Below are positions 46,658 through 55,389 of a stretch of DNA of 64,000 nt, in pieces (position 1 is the stretch's first letter; the number at the start of each line of letters is the position of its first letter). This DNA comes from Mycolicibacterium sp. TUM20985 (lineage in GTDB: Bacteria > Actinomycetota > Actinomycetes > Mycobacteriales > Mycobacteriaceae), in NCBI RefSeq assembly GCF_030295745.1, contig NZ_AP027291.1, positions 1,860,001 to 1,924,000 of the forward strand. Reading direction: 5' to 3'. A model generated the notes under the pieces. It had not been told where the DNA came from, ran no database searches, and saw nothing but the letters and a program-made list of their open reading frames with translations. A program made the position numbers and the translations under genes.

Positions 46658-48022
46658 GTGTTGCCACCCAGAGCCGGCGAGGCACGCATCCACACCGCCT
46701 GGTGGACCGTGATCCTGTTGGCGGTGATCGTCGCGTTCCTGGTCGTCACGGCTGGGGTCTTCGCTGGAGTGGGCAAGTCCTACGTGCCCGTGACGCTCGA
46801 GTCGGACCGGTCGGGTCTGGTGATGGAGACCGACGCCAAGGTCAAGATGCGCGGTGTCGAGGTCGGCCGGGTCCGGGACATCGTCGGTCGCCACGGGACC
46901 GCTGAGCTGCAGTTGGACATCTATCCGGGACAAATTCAGTTCATCCCCGCCAACGTCGACGCTCGGATTCAAGCCACGACGGCGTTTGGTGGCAAGTTCG
47001 TCGACCTCGTCTACCCGGCCGAGCCCAGTACCGAGAGCCTCACGGCGGGTGCGGTGTTGACGTCGGCGAACACCAGCACCGAAGTGAACACGGTGTTCGA
47101 GAACGTGGCCGATCTGCTGCAGATGGTCGATCCGGCCAAGCTGAACGCGGTGCTCACCGCGGTCGCCGAAGGGGTGCGCGGCAAGGGCGAGCGGATGGGC
47201 GAGGCCATCACCGCACTCAATCAGGTTCTCGCGGCGTTGAACTCGCGAAGCGACACCATCCGCGAGGATTGGCGCTCCTTCGCCGACTTCAACGCGACCT
47301 ACGCCGCGGCGGCCGACGACATCGTCGAAGTTCTAGATGCCACGAGCACGACGGCGACGACCGTGGTAAACCATGCGCAGCAGTTGGATGCTCTGTTGCT
47401 CAACGCCATTGGCCTGTCGACCTCCGGTACGAGTCTCCTGGCAGCGAGCAAGGATGACTTCGTCGGGGCGATCAACACCCTCGCTCCCACCACGGATCTG
47501 CTGCTGAAGTACAACCCGGTCTACACCTGTTGGCTCCAGGGCTCGACGTGGTTCCTCGACAACGGCGGCTTCGATGTGTGGGGCGGCGCCAACGGTCGTT
47601 CGATTCAACTCGACGTCGGATTGCTTCTGGGCAACGACCCGTACAGTTACCCCGACAACCTGCCAAGGGTGGCGGCGAAGGGCGGCCCTGGCGGACAGCC
47701 CGGCTGCGGATCGCTACCCGACGCGACGAAGAACTTTCCAGTGCGGCAACTCATCACCGATACCGGCTTCGGCACCGGCCTGGACATTCGGCCCAACCCC
47801 GGGATCGGCAGGCCGTGCTATGCCGACTACTTCCCGGTGACACGGGGCACCCCGCGGCCACCGTCGATCCGCCAGTGTCTACCGGGACCCGCACCGGGGC
47901 CGATTCCCCATCCGGGTGCGCCGCCCTTCGGTGCCGCGCTCTACGGACCGGGTGGTGTCCCGCTGTGGCCGGGTGTGCCGCCTGCCGAACCCGGACCGGC
48001 AGCGCCACCCCCGGCGCCGTGA
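46658..48022 (+). CDS. mce3A: Mce3A-like MCE-family protein
   Basis: The 454-residue protein starts at GTG 46658, one base after the yrbE3B stop. A single N-terminal transmembrane segment (WWTVILLAVIVAFLVVTAGVFAGV) precedes the MCE beta-barrel domain (YVPVTLESDRSGLVMETDAKVKMRGVEVGRVRDI) and a long helical region. The C-terminus is rich in Pro/Gly (PGPAPGPIPHPGAPPFG). Six different Mce subunits assemble into a hexameric needle across the periplasm-like space for lipid import. Confidence 0.93.
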   Translation: MLPPRAGEARIHTAWWTVILLAVIVAFLVVTAGVFAGVGKSYVPVTLESDRSGLVMETDAKVKMRGVEVGRVRDIVGRHGTAELQLDIYPGQIQFIPANVDARIQATTAFGGKFVDLVYPAEPSTESLTAGAVLTSANTSTEVNTVFENVADLLQMVDPAKLNAVLTAVAEGVRGKGERMGEAITALNQVLAALNSRSDTIREDWRSFADFNATYAAAADDIVEVLDATSTTATTVVNHAQQLDALLLNAIGLSTSGTSLLAASKDDFVGAINTLAPTTDLLLKYNPVYTCWLQGSTWFLDNGGFDVWGGANGRSIQLDVGLLLGNDPYSYPDNLPRVAAKGGPGGQPGCGSLPDATKNFPVRQLITDTGFGTGLDIRPNPGIGRPCYADYFPVTRGTPRPPSIRQCLPGPAPGPIPHPGAPPFGAALYGPGGVPLWPGVPPAEPGPAAPPPAP

Positions 48023-48056
48023 TCGCCGAGCGCTACCAGGAGAGAGGACGGACACC

Positions 48057-49085
48057 ATGAAGGACGACTTCAAGGGAGCGGCGTGGCGTCTCGCCGTCTT
48101 CCTGACGGTGTGTGCACTCGGTGCGTTTTTGCTGTTAACGGTGTTCGCCCAGTTTCGATTCGACGGCGGCAAGAGTTACTTCGCGGAGTTCACCAGTGTG
48201 TCGGGCCTGAAGGACGGTGACATGGTGCGCGTCGCGGGCGTGGAGGCAGGTCAGGTCAAGGAGATCTCCTTCAACCCGGATGCGACTCTGCGGGTCGAGT
48301 TCTCGGCCGACGACACGCTCGTCATCACCGAGGGGACCCGCGCGGCCATCCGCTACGACAACGTGATCGGTGGCCGGTACCTGGCGCTCGAGGAGGGGCC
48401 GGGCGGAATGCACGCGATGCAGGCGGGCCAGACCATTCCGGTGGCCCGCACGGCGCCGGCACTGGACCTGGACTCGGTGATCGGTGGATTCAAACCGCTG
48501 TTCCGGGCGCTGAATCCCGAGCAGGTCAATGCGCTCAGCGGTCAGTTGACGGCGGCGTTGCAGGGCCAGGGACCCAACATCGGGTCATTCCTGAATCAGG
48601 CTGCGGCCGTGACCAACACGTTGGCCAACCGGGATCAGCTGATCGGTCAGGTCATCGACAATCTCAACGTGGTACTAGGCTCTCTCGGTAGTCAGAGTGA
48701 CCGGCTCGACACAGCCGTGACGTCGCTTTCGGAGCTGGTTCACGGACTCGCCGACCGCAAGGCCGACATCTCCAACGCGGTCGCCTATACCGACGCCGCC
48801 GCCGAGTCGATCGCCGACCTCCTGGCGCAGTCGCGGGAACCCCTCACGAAGGTGGTTCACGAGACCGACCGGGCCGCGTCAATCGCGGTCGCCGATCACG
48901 AATATCTGGACAAGATCCTGAACACGCTGCCGGACAAGTATCGAGCGCTCGCGCGCCAGGGGATCTACGGCGACTTCTTCAGCTTCTACCTGTGCGAGAT
49001 CGTGCTGAAGGTGAACGGCAAGGGAGGTCAGCCGGTGTATGTGAAAGTGGCGGGCCAGGACTCGGGGCGGTGCACACCGAAGTGA
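48057..49085 (+). CDS. mce3B: Mce3B-like MCE-family protein
   Basis: The 342-residue protein starts at ATG 48057 with AGAGAGG upstream. It has a transmembrane segment (LAVFLTVCALGAFLLLTVFAQF), an MCE domain (FAEFTSVSGLKDGDMVRVAGVEAGQVKEISF) and a helical tail without a Pro-rich end. B subunits are usually the shortest, as here. It overlaps mce3C by up to 16 bases. Confidence 0.93.
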   Translation: MKDDFKGAAWRLAVFLTVCALGAFLLLTVFAQFRFDGGKSYFAEFTSVSGLKDGDMVRVAGVEAGQVKEISFNPDATLRVEFSADDTLVITEGTRAAIRYDNVIGGRYLALEEGPGGMHAMQAGQTIPVARTAPALDLDSVIGGFKPLFRALNPEQVNALSGQLTAALQGQGPNIGSFLNQAAAVTNTLANRDQLIGQVIDNLNVVLGSLGSQSDRLDTAVTSLSELVHGLADRKADISNAVAYTDAAAESIADLLAQSREPLTKVVHETDRAASIAVADHEYLDKILNTLPDKYRALARQGIYGDFFSFYLCEIVLKVNGKGGQPVYVKVAGQDSGRCTPK

Positions 49086-50368
49086 AGTCATTCAGCGAGC
49101 GCAATCCACTCATCATCGGGGCGATCGGCGCCGCCCTGGTGGCCGTGCTGGTGCTGGGTGCACTGAACTACCAGAAGCTTCCGATTCTCAACCAGACCAA
49201 GAGCTATTCGGCCTACTTCGCCGATGCGGGCGGACTGTTCACCGGTGCTGGCGTCCAGGTGTCGGGTTACCCCGCAGGCAAGGTGTCGAGCATCAGCCTC
49301 GACGGAGCGCAGGTGCTCGTCACGTTCACCGTCGACGACAGCGTACGGATGGGAGAGGACTCGGAGGCCGCGATCAAGACGAAGAGTCTGCTCGGCACCA
49401 AGGTCCTCGACGTCACGCCGCGTGGCGGTGGGTCGCTCAACGGGCCGATCCCGCTGAGCCGGACGGTGTCGCCGTACCAATTGCCCGACGCCCTCGCCGA
49501 TCTCGCGAAGACGATCAGTGGTCTCGACACCAATCAGCTATCCGGTTCCCTGTCCACCTTGTCGGACACGTTCGCCGACACGCCTGACGAACTGCGCAAT
49601 GCGGTGCAGGGAGTAGCCCGGTTCGCCGAGACGATCAACACCAGGGACTCGCAATTGCGTTCGCTATTGGACAACGCCGCGAAAGTCACCGGTGTGCTGG
49701 CGAAGCGCACCGATGCGATCGTGAGCCTGGTCGGGGACACCAACGCGTTACTCGCGCAGCTTCGCATCCAGAGCGCGGCGGTGGACCGGCTATGGGACAG
49801 CATCTCGGCGGTGTCCCAACAGCTCAAGGCGTTCATCGGGGAGAACAGGGAGCAGCTCCGCCCGGCACTGGACAAGCTCAACGGCGTGTTGGCGATCGTC
49901 GACAATCGCAAGGGACGCCTCCAGGAGGCCGTCAAGCTCCTCAACACCTACGCGATGTCGCTGGGGGAGTCGGTGTCCTCCGGGCCGTTCTTCAAGGCAT
50001 ACGTGGCGAACCTGCTGCCGGGCCAATTCGTGCAACCGTTCGTCGACGCGGCCTTCTCCGATCTGGGTCTGGATCCCAACGTGCTGTTGCCCTCGCAACG
50101 GACCGATCCGCAAACCGGCCAACCGGGTACTCCGCCGCTCCCCGTTCCGTACCCGCGGACCGGTCAGGGCGGAGATCCCAATGTGACTCTGCCGGAGGCG
50201 ATTACAGGCAACCCCGGTGATTCCCGCTACCCGTATCGCGAGCCGCTACCCGCGCCGCCCCCCGGCGGGCCGCCGCCGGGACCACCGGCCGATGTGCCGC
50301 CCGCACCGACTCCGTCAGCCGTGTTCGTTCCCGCCCCAGGCGAAGTCGGTCCGGACGGTCAGCCATGA
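49070..50368 (+). CDS. mce3C: Mce3C-like MCE-family protein
   Basis: The 432-residue protein has transmembrane segment IIGAIGAALVAVLVLGALNY, the MCE domain (YSAYFADAGGLFTGAGVQVSGYPAGKVSSI), a helical domain and a strongly Pro-rich C-terminus (PAPPPGGPPPGPPADVPPAP). GTG 49070 is taken as start; GTG 49082, which gives a GTGA overlap with the mce3B stop, is equally possible. It overlaps mce3D by four bases. Confidence 0.92.
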   Translation: MHTEVKSFSERNPLIIGAIGAALVAVLVLGALNYQKLPILNQTKSYSAYFADAGGLFTGAGVQVSGYPAGKVSSISLDGAQVLVTFTVDDSVRMGEDSEAAIKTKSLLGTKVLDVTPRGGGSLNGPIPLSRTVSPYQLPDALADLAKTISGLDTNQLSGSLSTLSDTFADTPDELRNAVQGVARFAETINTRDSQLRSLLDNAAKVTGVLAKRTDAIVSLVGDTNALLAQLRIQSAAVDRLWDSISAVSQQLKAFIGENREQLRPALDKLNGVLAIVDNRKGRLQEAVKLLNTYAMSLGESVSSGPFFKAYVANLLPGQFVQPFVDAAFSDLGLDPNVLLPSQRTDPQTGQPGTPPLPVPYPRTGQGGDPNVTLPEAITGNPGDSRYPYREPLPAPPPGGPPPGPPADVPPAPTPSAVFVPAPGEVGPDGQP

Positions 50369-51675
50369 CGACGCGCCCCAGACTGGCCAGGGCCGCCCTG
50401 GCGATTGCACTGACCCTCACCCTGATCGGCGGGGTCGCCATCACGGTGCGCGGGATGGACCGCGAGGCGCGGACCTGGGTCGTCGCCTACTTCGAGAACA
50501 GCAACGGACTATTCGCCGGCGATGACGTCCGCATCCTCGGGGTGCCGGTGGGGCAGGTCGAGAAAATCGAGCCACAGCCGCAGCGGGCCAAGATCACGTT
50601 CTGGATCGACTCTGCCTATGAGGTTCCCGCGGATGCCAAGGCGGTGATTCTCTCGCCGCAGTTGGTCACCGGTCGCGCCATCCAACTGACGCCGGCCTAT
50701 GCCGGCGGACCCGCGATGGCGAGTGGCACGGTGATACCGCAGGATCACACCGCGGTGCCCGTCGAATGGGACGACGTACGCGTGCAACTCGAGAGGTTGA
50801 CCAAGCTGTTGGCGCCCACCGAGCCCGGCGGGGTGAGCACGCTCGGCGGCTTCGTCGACACCGCTGCCGACAACCTGCGCGGCCAGGGTGCCAACATCCG
50901 CGACACGATCGTCAAACTGTCACAGACGATTTCGCTACTGGGCGATCACAGCGACGACATCTTCACGACCTTCCGCAACCTGTCGACGTTGGTGTCGGCC
51001 CTGCACGACAGCGCGGATGTGCTGGAGTCCCTCAATGAGAATCTGGCATCGGTGACGTCTTTGATGGCCGACGACCCGCAAGAGGTCGGACAGGCCTTCG
51101 AGGACTTCAACGGCGTCGTCGATGACGTGAAGGACTTCGCCGCCGACAACCGGGACGCCATCGGCACCGCCACCGACGAGTTGGCCTCGATCTCCACGGC
51201 GCTGGTCGAGAGTCTCGACGACGTCAAGCAGACGCTGCACATCGCGCCGACGACGGTGGGCAACTTCTACAACATCTACGAACCCGCCAACGGCTCCCTG
51301 ACCGGAGCGCTGGCGGTGAACAACTTCGCCAACCCGATCTCGTTCATCTGCGGGGCCATTCAGGCGGCATCGCGGCTCAACGCCGAGACGTCCTCGAAGC
51401 TGTGCGTGCAGTACCTGGCACCGATCGTAAAGAACCGGCAGTACAACTTCCCGCCGATCGGCGAGAACTTCTTCGTCGGAGCCCAGGCTCGACCGAACGA
51501 GGTGACCTACAGCGAAGATTGGATGGCGCCCGACTTCGTCCCGCCCGCCGTCACTGACGTCTCTGCGAGCCCGCCGTTGGCCGCCGAAGGGCCCACACCC
51601 GACAGCGCCGCTGTCGCCACGGATCCGGCGGCGGGTCTACCCGGCCTTATGCTTCCTCCTGGCGGTGGATCATGA
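50365..51675 (+). CDS. mce3D: Mce3D-like MCE-family protein
   Basis: The 436-residue protein has transmembrane segment LAIALTLTLIGGVAITV, an MCE domain (VAYFENSNGLFAGDDVRILGVPVGQVEKIEP) and a helical tail with a C-terminal Pro/Ala/Gly-rich end. ATG overlaps the mce3C stop, and its own stop overlaps mce3E, so the set is translationally coupled. Confidence 0.93.
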   Translation: MTTRPRLARAALAIALTLTLIGGVAITVRGMDREARTWVVAYFENSNGLFAGDDVRILGVPVGQVEKIEPQPQRAKITFWIDSAYEVPADAKAVILSPQLVTGRAIQLTPAYAGGPAMASGTVIPQDHTAVPVEWDDVRVQLERLTKLLAPTEPGGVSTLGGFVDTAADNLRGQGANIRDTIVKLSQTISLLGDHSDDIFTTFRNLSTLVSALHDSADVLESLNENLASVTSLMADDPQEVGQAFEDFNGVVDDVKDFAADNRDAIGTATDELASISTALVESLDDVKQTLHIAPTTVGNFYNIYEPANGSLTGALAVNNFANPISFICGAIQAASRLNAETSSKLCVQYLAPIVKNRQYNFPPIGENFFVGAQARPNEVTYSEDWMAPDFVPPAVTDVSASPPLAAEGPTPDSAAVATDPAAGLPGLMLPPGGGS

Positions 51676-52805
51676 GGTGTCGGCGCGTCGTGATCGCGCT
51701 GGCCGTCGCGGTTCTCACCGCAGCGCTGGCCGGTTGCGCCGATTGGCGTGGCTTGAACACGCTCCCGATGCCCGGCACGAGGGGCGATGGTCCCGGCGCG
51801 TTCGTCATCACTGCAGAGATGCCCGACGTCAACAACATTCAACCGAACTCGCGGGTGCGGGTCGCCGACGTCACCGTCGGCACGGTGACCAAGATCGAGC
51901 GGCAGGACTGGCACGCGCTGGTCACGATGCGCCTCGACGGTGACGTCGACGTACCAGAGAACGCGACGGCGAAGATCGGTCTCACCAGCCTGCTCGGTTC
52001 GCTGCACATCGAGCTCTCGCCACCGGTCGACGAGCCGCCGCACGGGAGGCTACACGAGGGATCGGTCATCCCGCTGTCGCACGGTGCTGCGTACCCGAGC
52101 ACGGAGCAGACCCTGGCCGCCCTCTCGATGGTGCTCAACGGTGGCGGCCTGGGCCAGGTTCAGGACATCACGGAGGCATTCAGCACCGCGTTCCGCGGTC
52201 GCGAGCAAGACTTACGCGGACTGATCGGCCAGTTGGACACCTTCACCGCCAACCTCGACGACCAGACCGGCGACATCATCGCCGCCGCAGAGCAACTCGA
52301 CGTTCTGGCCGGTAAGTTCGCCGCTCGGCAACCCGTTCTGGACCGTGCCTTGGAGACGGTTCCGCAAGCCTTGGCCGTGCTCAACGACGAGCGGAGCAAT
52401 CTCGTCGAGGCCGTCGACAAGCTGGGGAAGTTCAGCGCGTTGACGGTCGACACGGTCAACCAGTCCAAGGAGAACCTGGTCAAGGAGCTGAAGGACGTCG
52501 GCCCGGTGTTGGAATCGCTGGCCAACGCCGGCCCGAGCATGACTCGTGCGCTCAGTCTGATCCCGACCTTCCCGTTCCCCAACGAGACCATCGAGAAATG
52601 GCAGCGGGGCGATTACGCGAACCTGACGGCCATCGTCGACCTGACGCTGAGCCGGATCGACAGCGGTTTCTTCACTGGCACTCGGTGGGAGGGCGACCTG
52701 ACCGAGCTGGAATTGCAGTGGGGGCGCACGATTGGTCAATTCCCGAGCCCGTATACGGCCGGCAATCCCCTTACGGTGCCCTACAACCCGAACCAGGGCC
52801 GTTAG
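51672..52805 (+). CDS. mce3E: Mce3E-like MCE-family lipoprotein
   Basis: The 377-residue protein is the lipoprotein subunit (LprK/LprL type). The lipobox is LAGC with Cys22, followed by the MCE domain (VITAEMPDVNNIQPNSRVRVADVTVGTVTKIE). E subunits are always the lipidated ones in mce operons. ATG overlaps the mce3D stop by four bases, and mce3F starts directly after its stop. Confidence 0.94.
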   Translation: MRCRRVVIALAVAVLTAALAGCADWRGLNTLPMPGTRGDGPGAFVITAEMPDVNNIQPNSRVRVADVTVGTVTKIERQDWHALVTMRLDGDVDVPENATAKIGLTSLLGSLHIELSPPVDEPPHGRLHEGSVIPLSHGAAYPSTEQTLAALSMVLNGGGLGQVQDITEAFSTAFRGREQDLRGLIGQLDTFTANLDDQTGDIIAAAEQLDVLAGKFAARQPVLDRALETVPQALAVLNDERSNLVEAVDKLGKFSALTVDTVNQSKENLVKELKDVGPVLESLANAGPSMTRALSLIPTFPFPNETIEKWQRGDYANLTAIVDLTLSRIDSGFFTGTRWEGDLTELELQWGRTIGQFPSPYTAGNPLTVPYNPNQGR

Positions 52806-54254
52806 ATGCGACTCAACGGACGGATGAAGTTCCAGCTCGCGCTGTTCACCGTGATCGCACTGGCCGCGGTGTCCCTGATGGCACTTCACTTCATGAAGTT
52901 GCCCGCCAAGTTGTTCGGCGTCGGTCGCTACACCGTGACCATGGAGCTCGACCAGGCCGGCGGCCTCTACAGCGGCGGAAACGTTACCTACCGGGGTACC
53001 GAGGTGGGCCGGGTCGAATCCGTGCGGCTGACGCGGACGGGTGTGGAGGCGACGCTGTCACTGAAGTCGGGGATCGCGATCCCGTCCAATTTGCGTGCAG
53101 AGGTGCACAGCCAGTCCGCGATCGGGGAGCAGTACGTCGCTCTGCTGCCTCGCGGTGACGCACGACCGCTCCGGGGCGGCGACGTGATCGCGCTGCCCGA
53201 TACCTCCGTCCCGCCGGACATCAACTCCCTTCTCGCCGCCGCCAATACCGGGCTACGTGCGATCCCGCACGACGACCTCAAGACCGTCGTCGACGAGTCC
53301 TACACCGCTGTGGGTGGACTCGGTCCCGAGCTGTCGCGCATCGTGACGGGCACGTCGGATCTGGCGATCGACGCCCGTAAGAATCTCGATCCGCTGCTCA
53401 CCCTGATCGATCAGTCCCAACCCGTCTTGAACTCTCAGGCCAACACCTCAGATGCCATCCGGCAGTGGGCCTCTCACGTGGCGACGGTGACCAGCCAGCT
53501 CAAGACCCACGACCAGGCCGTCACGGGGTTGATCACCAACGGCGGGCCCGCTGCCGCCGAAGTTCAGCTACTCCTCGAGCGGGTGCGACCCACTCTGCCG
53601 GTCTTGATGGCCAACCTGGTCAGCATCGGTCAGGTCGGCATCACCTACCGCAACGACATCGAGCAGCTACTGGTGCTGTTCCCCCAGGTCGTCTCCGCGG
53701 GACAGGCTGGACTGGTGGCCAACCTCGACACCAAGCAGGCCTACAAGGGGCAATACCTGAGCTTCAATCTCAACATCAATCTGCCTCCGGCCTGCACCAC
53801 CGGCTTCCTGCCCGTCCAGCAGCAGCGCACCCCGACCTTCGAGGACGCGCCCGAACCGGTCGACGGCAGCCTGTACTGCCGGGTGCCGCAGGACTCCCCG
53901 TTGAATGTCCGTGGTGCTCGCAACATTCCATGCGAAGCCGTGCCTGGCAAGCGGGCACCGACCGTGAAGATGTGCGAGAGCGAGGAAAGCTATGTGCCGC
54001 TGAACGACGGCTTCAATTGGAAGGGTGACCCAAACGCCACGCTGTCTGGTCAGGCCGTGCCGCAGTCCGACCCGGGATCGCCACCGAGTGTCGCGGCGCG
54101 ACCGGCAGCACCGGAAGTTGCGGTGGCACAATATGACCCGGCCAATGGCGGCTTCGTCGGTCCGGACGGGAAGGTCTATTCGCAGACGGACCTCTCCGTA
54201 GGAGCTCAGGGAGGAAAGACGTGGCAATCGATGCTCATACCGCCGACGGGTTGA
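52806..54254 (+). CDS. mce3F: Mce3F-like MCE-family protein
   Basis: The 482-residue protein has transmembrane segment LALFTVIALAAVSLMALHFM, an MCE domain (VTMELDQAGGLYSGGNVTYRGTEVGRVESVRL) and a long C-terminal extension with several cysteines (ACTTGFLP, YCRVPQ, IPCEAVPG, KMCESEE) typical of F subunits. It starts immediately after mce3E. It is the longest Mce subunit in the operon and closes the core yrbE-mce set. Confidence 0.93.
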   Translation: MRLNGRMKFQLALFTVIALAAVSLMALHFMKLPAKLFGVGRYTVTMELDQAGGLYSGGNVTYRGTEVGRVESVRLTRTGVEATLSLKSGIAIPSNLRAEVHSQSAIGEQYVALLPRGDARPLRGGDVIALPDTSVPPDINSLLAAANTGLRAIPHDDLKTVVDESYTAVGGLGPELSRIVTGTSDLAIDARKNLDPLLTLIDQSQPVLNSQANTSDAIRQWASHVATVTSQLKTHDQAVTGLITNGGPAAAEVQLLLERVRPTLPVLMANLVSIGQVGITYRNDIEQLLVLFPQVVSAGQAGLVANLDTKQAYKGQYLSFNLNINLPPACTTGFLPVQQQRTPTFEDAPEPVDGSLYCRVPQDSPLNVRGARNIPCEAVPGKRAPTVKMCESEESYVPLNDGFNWKGDPNATLSGQAVPQSDPGSPPSVAARPAAPEVAVAQYDPANGGFVGPDGKVYSQTDLSVGAQGGKTWQSMLIPPTG

Positions 54255-54258
54255 CGTG

Positions 54259-54765
54259 ATGGCTTCGCAACCCAACGCCTTCCGTGTGGCCGCAACGGTG
54301 GCGGCGGGCACTACGCTCGTGCTAACCGGCATGGCGATCGCGCCTCCCGCCGGTGCCGACAACGCGCGGCTAAACAATGCGGTGGTCTCCAACTTCTACA
54401 CGGTGCAGCACCGCGCCGGATGTACCAACGACGTTCGCGTCAACCCCCGGTTGCGGCTCGCCGCACAGTGGCACACGGACGACGTCCTGAACGACCGGAC
54501 CCTCGACGGAGACATCGGTTCCGACGGCAGCACGCTTCAGGATCGCGCCGCGCGCGCAGGCTTCGGCGGAGTGGTCGCCGAGACGGTCGCCATCAACCCC
54601 GCCCTCGCCATCAGCGGCGTCGAGCTGATCAACCAGTGGTACGGCAATCCGGCCTACCTGGCGATCATGCGTGACTGTGCCAACACGGAGATCGGGGTGT
54701 GGTCGGCGAACAGTGTGGATCGCACGGTCGTCGTCGCGGTATACGGGCAACCGCGCAAGACCTAA
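54259..54765 (+). CDS. Secreted CAP (SCP/PR1-like) domain protein at the mce operon end
   Basis: The 168-residue protein begins at ATG 54259 (GTG 54256 is an alternative) and has a signal peptide ending near PPAGADNARL. The mature part fits a CAP domain: LNNAVVSNFYTVQHRAGC, LRLAAQWHTDDVLNDR, DGDIGSDGSTLQDRAARAGFGGVVAET, NQWYGNPAYLAIMRDCANTEIGVW. CAP proteins bind sterols or lipids in other organisms, which would suit a lipid importer, but this is inference. It starts four bases after mce3F, so it belongs to the operon. Confidence 0.85.
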   Translation: MASQPNAFRVAATVAAGTTLVLTGMAIAPPAGADNARLNNAVVSNFYTVQHRAGCTNDVRVNPRLRLAAQWHTDDVLNDRTLDGDIGSDGSTLQDRAARAGFGGVVAETVAINPALAISGVELINQWYGNPAYLAIMRDCANTEIGVWSANSVDRTVVVAVYGQPRKT

Positions 54766-54803
54766 GAGTGTCGCCCTCGTCGTCGGCGGGTATGGGTACC
54801 GAC

Positions 54804-55283
54804 ATGGCAATTGCAACTGTGTCCAAGGTCGACGTCGGTCCAAAGCGCGTCGGGCGACGGGTCCTGGTGACGGCACCCGCGGCCGAGATCTTCGCACTCG
54901 TCGCCGATCCTCACCGCCACCCCGAACTCGACGGCTCCGGAACGGTGCGTGACGTGGAGGTCAAGGGGCCGCATCACCTCGCGGTGGGTGACAAGTTCAC
55001 CGTGGGGATGACGCAGTACGGCCTGCCCTACAAGATCACCTCGACGGTCACCGAGCTCCAGGACGGCAAGGTCATCGAGTGGCAGCACCCGCTCGGGCAC
55101 CGCTGGCGCTGGGAGCTGACCGAGGCGACGCCGGGGGACACCACGGTCACCGAGGTCACCGAGATCTTCGATTACAGCACCGCCAAGGTGCCGTTGATGA
55201 TCACCGCCTTCGGCTTCGACAAGAAGAACGGCGACGGCATGGCCTCGACGCTGGAGCGACTCGCGGGCCGTTTCAGCTCCTAG
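54804..55283 (+). CDS. SRPBCC-family (START-like) protein
   Basis: The 159-residue protein has the polyketide-cyclase/SRPBCC fold: GRRVLVTAPAAEIFALVADPHRHPELDGSGTVRDV, VGDKFTVGMTQYGLPYKITSTVTELQDGKVIEWQHPLGHRWRWEL and a C-terminal helix with LERLAGRF. Such proteins hold hydrophobic ligands in a cavity. ATG 54804 is chosen; ATG 54792 is also in frame. The gene is 38 bp after the CAP gene and may be read from the mce transcript. A palindromic repeat follows it. Confidence 0.85.
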   Translation: MAIATVSKVDVGPKRVGRRVLVTAPAAEIFALVADPHRHPELDGSGTVRDVEVKGPHHLAVGDKFTVGMTQYGLPYKITSTVTELQDGKVIEWQHPLGHRWRWELTEATPGDTTVTEVTEIFDYSTAKVPLMITAFGFDKKNGDGMASTLERLAGRFSS

Positions 55284-55289
55284 CGACAG

Positions 55290-55353
55290 GCGCGAGCGTG
55301 CGCATTCTCCGCTTTTGCGTCGGCGTGTTGTCCGCAGACGCGCACGCTCGCGC
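55290..55353. repeat. 64-bp palindromic repeat element, copy 2
   Basis: The 13-bp arms (55290-55302 and 55341-55353) are identical to those of the element at 18870-18933. The 38-bp centre is related to that of copy 1 in reverse orientation, with ACACGCCGA at the same offset. It also lies between convergent genes (SRPBCC and FadE). Confidence 0.85.
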
Positions 55354-55389
55354 GAGAGCGGGGGGACGGGGGGCGGGGGGACGGGGCCG

